This document shows, piece after piece, positions 13,896 through 13,952 of a stretch of DNA of 13,952 nt. Made by a program: the position numbers and the translations under genes. The stretch spans positions 1 through 13,952 of the forward strand of contig CAJJPZ010000048.1 in NCBI GenBank assembly GCA_905193765.1, given 5' to 3'. The DNA is from an uncultured Eubacterium sp. Its GTDB lineage: Bacteria > Bacillota > Clostridia > Peptostreptococcales > Anaerovoracaceae. Positions within the stretch are counted from its first letter, which is position 1. The number at the start of each line of letters is the position of its first letter. The notes beneath the pieces are model-generated. The model saw nothing but the letters and a program-made list of their open reading frames with translations, did no database searches and was not told the DNA's origin.

Positions 13896-13952
13896 TTAGA
13901 AGTCCGCTGACTTCGGTGTTCTCGGGAACGGCAGCACGTCTCTGATATTGCC
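13896..13952 (-). CDS. asnS: Asparaginyl-tRNA synthetase, C-terminal end only
   Basis: Only the last 18 codons and TAA are in the window, entering from the right edge on the minus strand. They read GNIRDVLPFPRTPKSADF. The NIRDVxPFPRTP sequence is the conserved class II motif 3 end of bacterial asparaginyl-tRNA synthetases and contains the ATP-contacting arginine. Aspartyl-tRNA synthetases differ here. The identification rests on this short stretch alone. Confidence 0.82.
   Translation of the reverse strand, partial: GNIRDVLPFPRTPKSADF

Overview
The window looks like a chromosomal piece of an anaerobic Bacillota, probably class Clostridia. The signs are strong AAGGAGG-type ribosome sites, an ECF transporter, a gut-type surface protein with a DUF4430 and a terpenoid-cyclase-like barrel, a group A2 (GltD-linked) [FeFe]-hydrogenase locus, a YozG/DUF2975 regulator pair, and a MurE carrying the meso-diaminopimelate DNPR motif. 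No phage, IS element, CRISPR array, tRNA or rRNA was seen. Genes partial at the edges are an ECF ATPase on the left and asnS on the right.

Region 1 (1-5492, minus strand) reads as one cobalamin-controlled operon. A promoter at 5463-5492 is followed by a cobalamin riboswitch (about 5335-5446) and a probable intrinsic terminator. Next come a membrane-anchored FecR-like/DUF4430 protein, a 905-residue surface protein (DUF4430, alpha/alpha barrel, helical repeats, C-terminal anchor), EcfT and EcfA. DUF4430 and the alpha/alpha barrel are the two folds that make up animal transcobalamin and intrinsic factor. The operon is therefore best read as a Gram-positive surface corrinoid capture and ECF import system. 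This is the most interesting system here. No S component is visible; it may lie beyond the left edge.

Region 2 (5600-7810, plus strand) is a hydrogenase locus whose catalytic gene has been gutted. The GltD/NuoF-like flavoprotein partner is intact. The overlapping [FeFe] hydrogenase gene keeps only its first 32 or so codons and its last 36 or so, in different frames, joined by a deletion of probably about 1.5 kb. A bidirectional terminator follows.

Region 3 (7864-12964, minus strand) starts at a promoter at 12936-12964 and runs murE, a LysO-type exporter, a MoxR AAA ATPase, a CoxE-like VWA protein and a small ABM-fold protein. Spacing is tight throughout, so these could share one transcript ending at the bidirectional terminator at 7767-7808.

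Region 4 (13006-13894, plus strand) is a two-gene unit: a DUF2975 membrane protein and a YozG-type Cro/CI regulator. It starts at a consensus promoter preceded by an array of TTTATCG half-sites that looks like its operator. A bidirectional terminator separates it from the convergent asnS 3' end.
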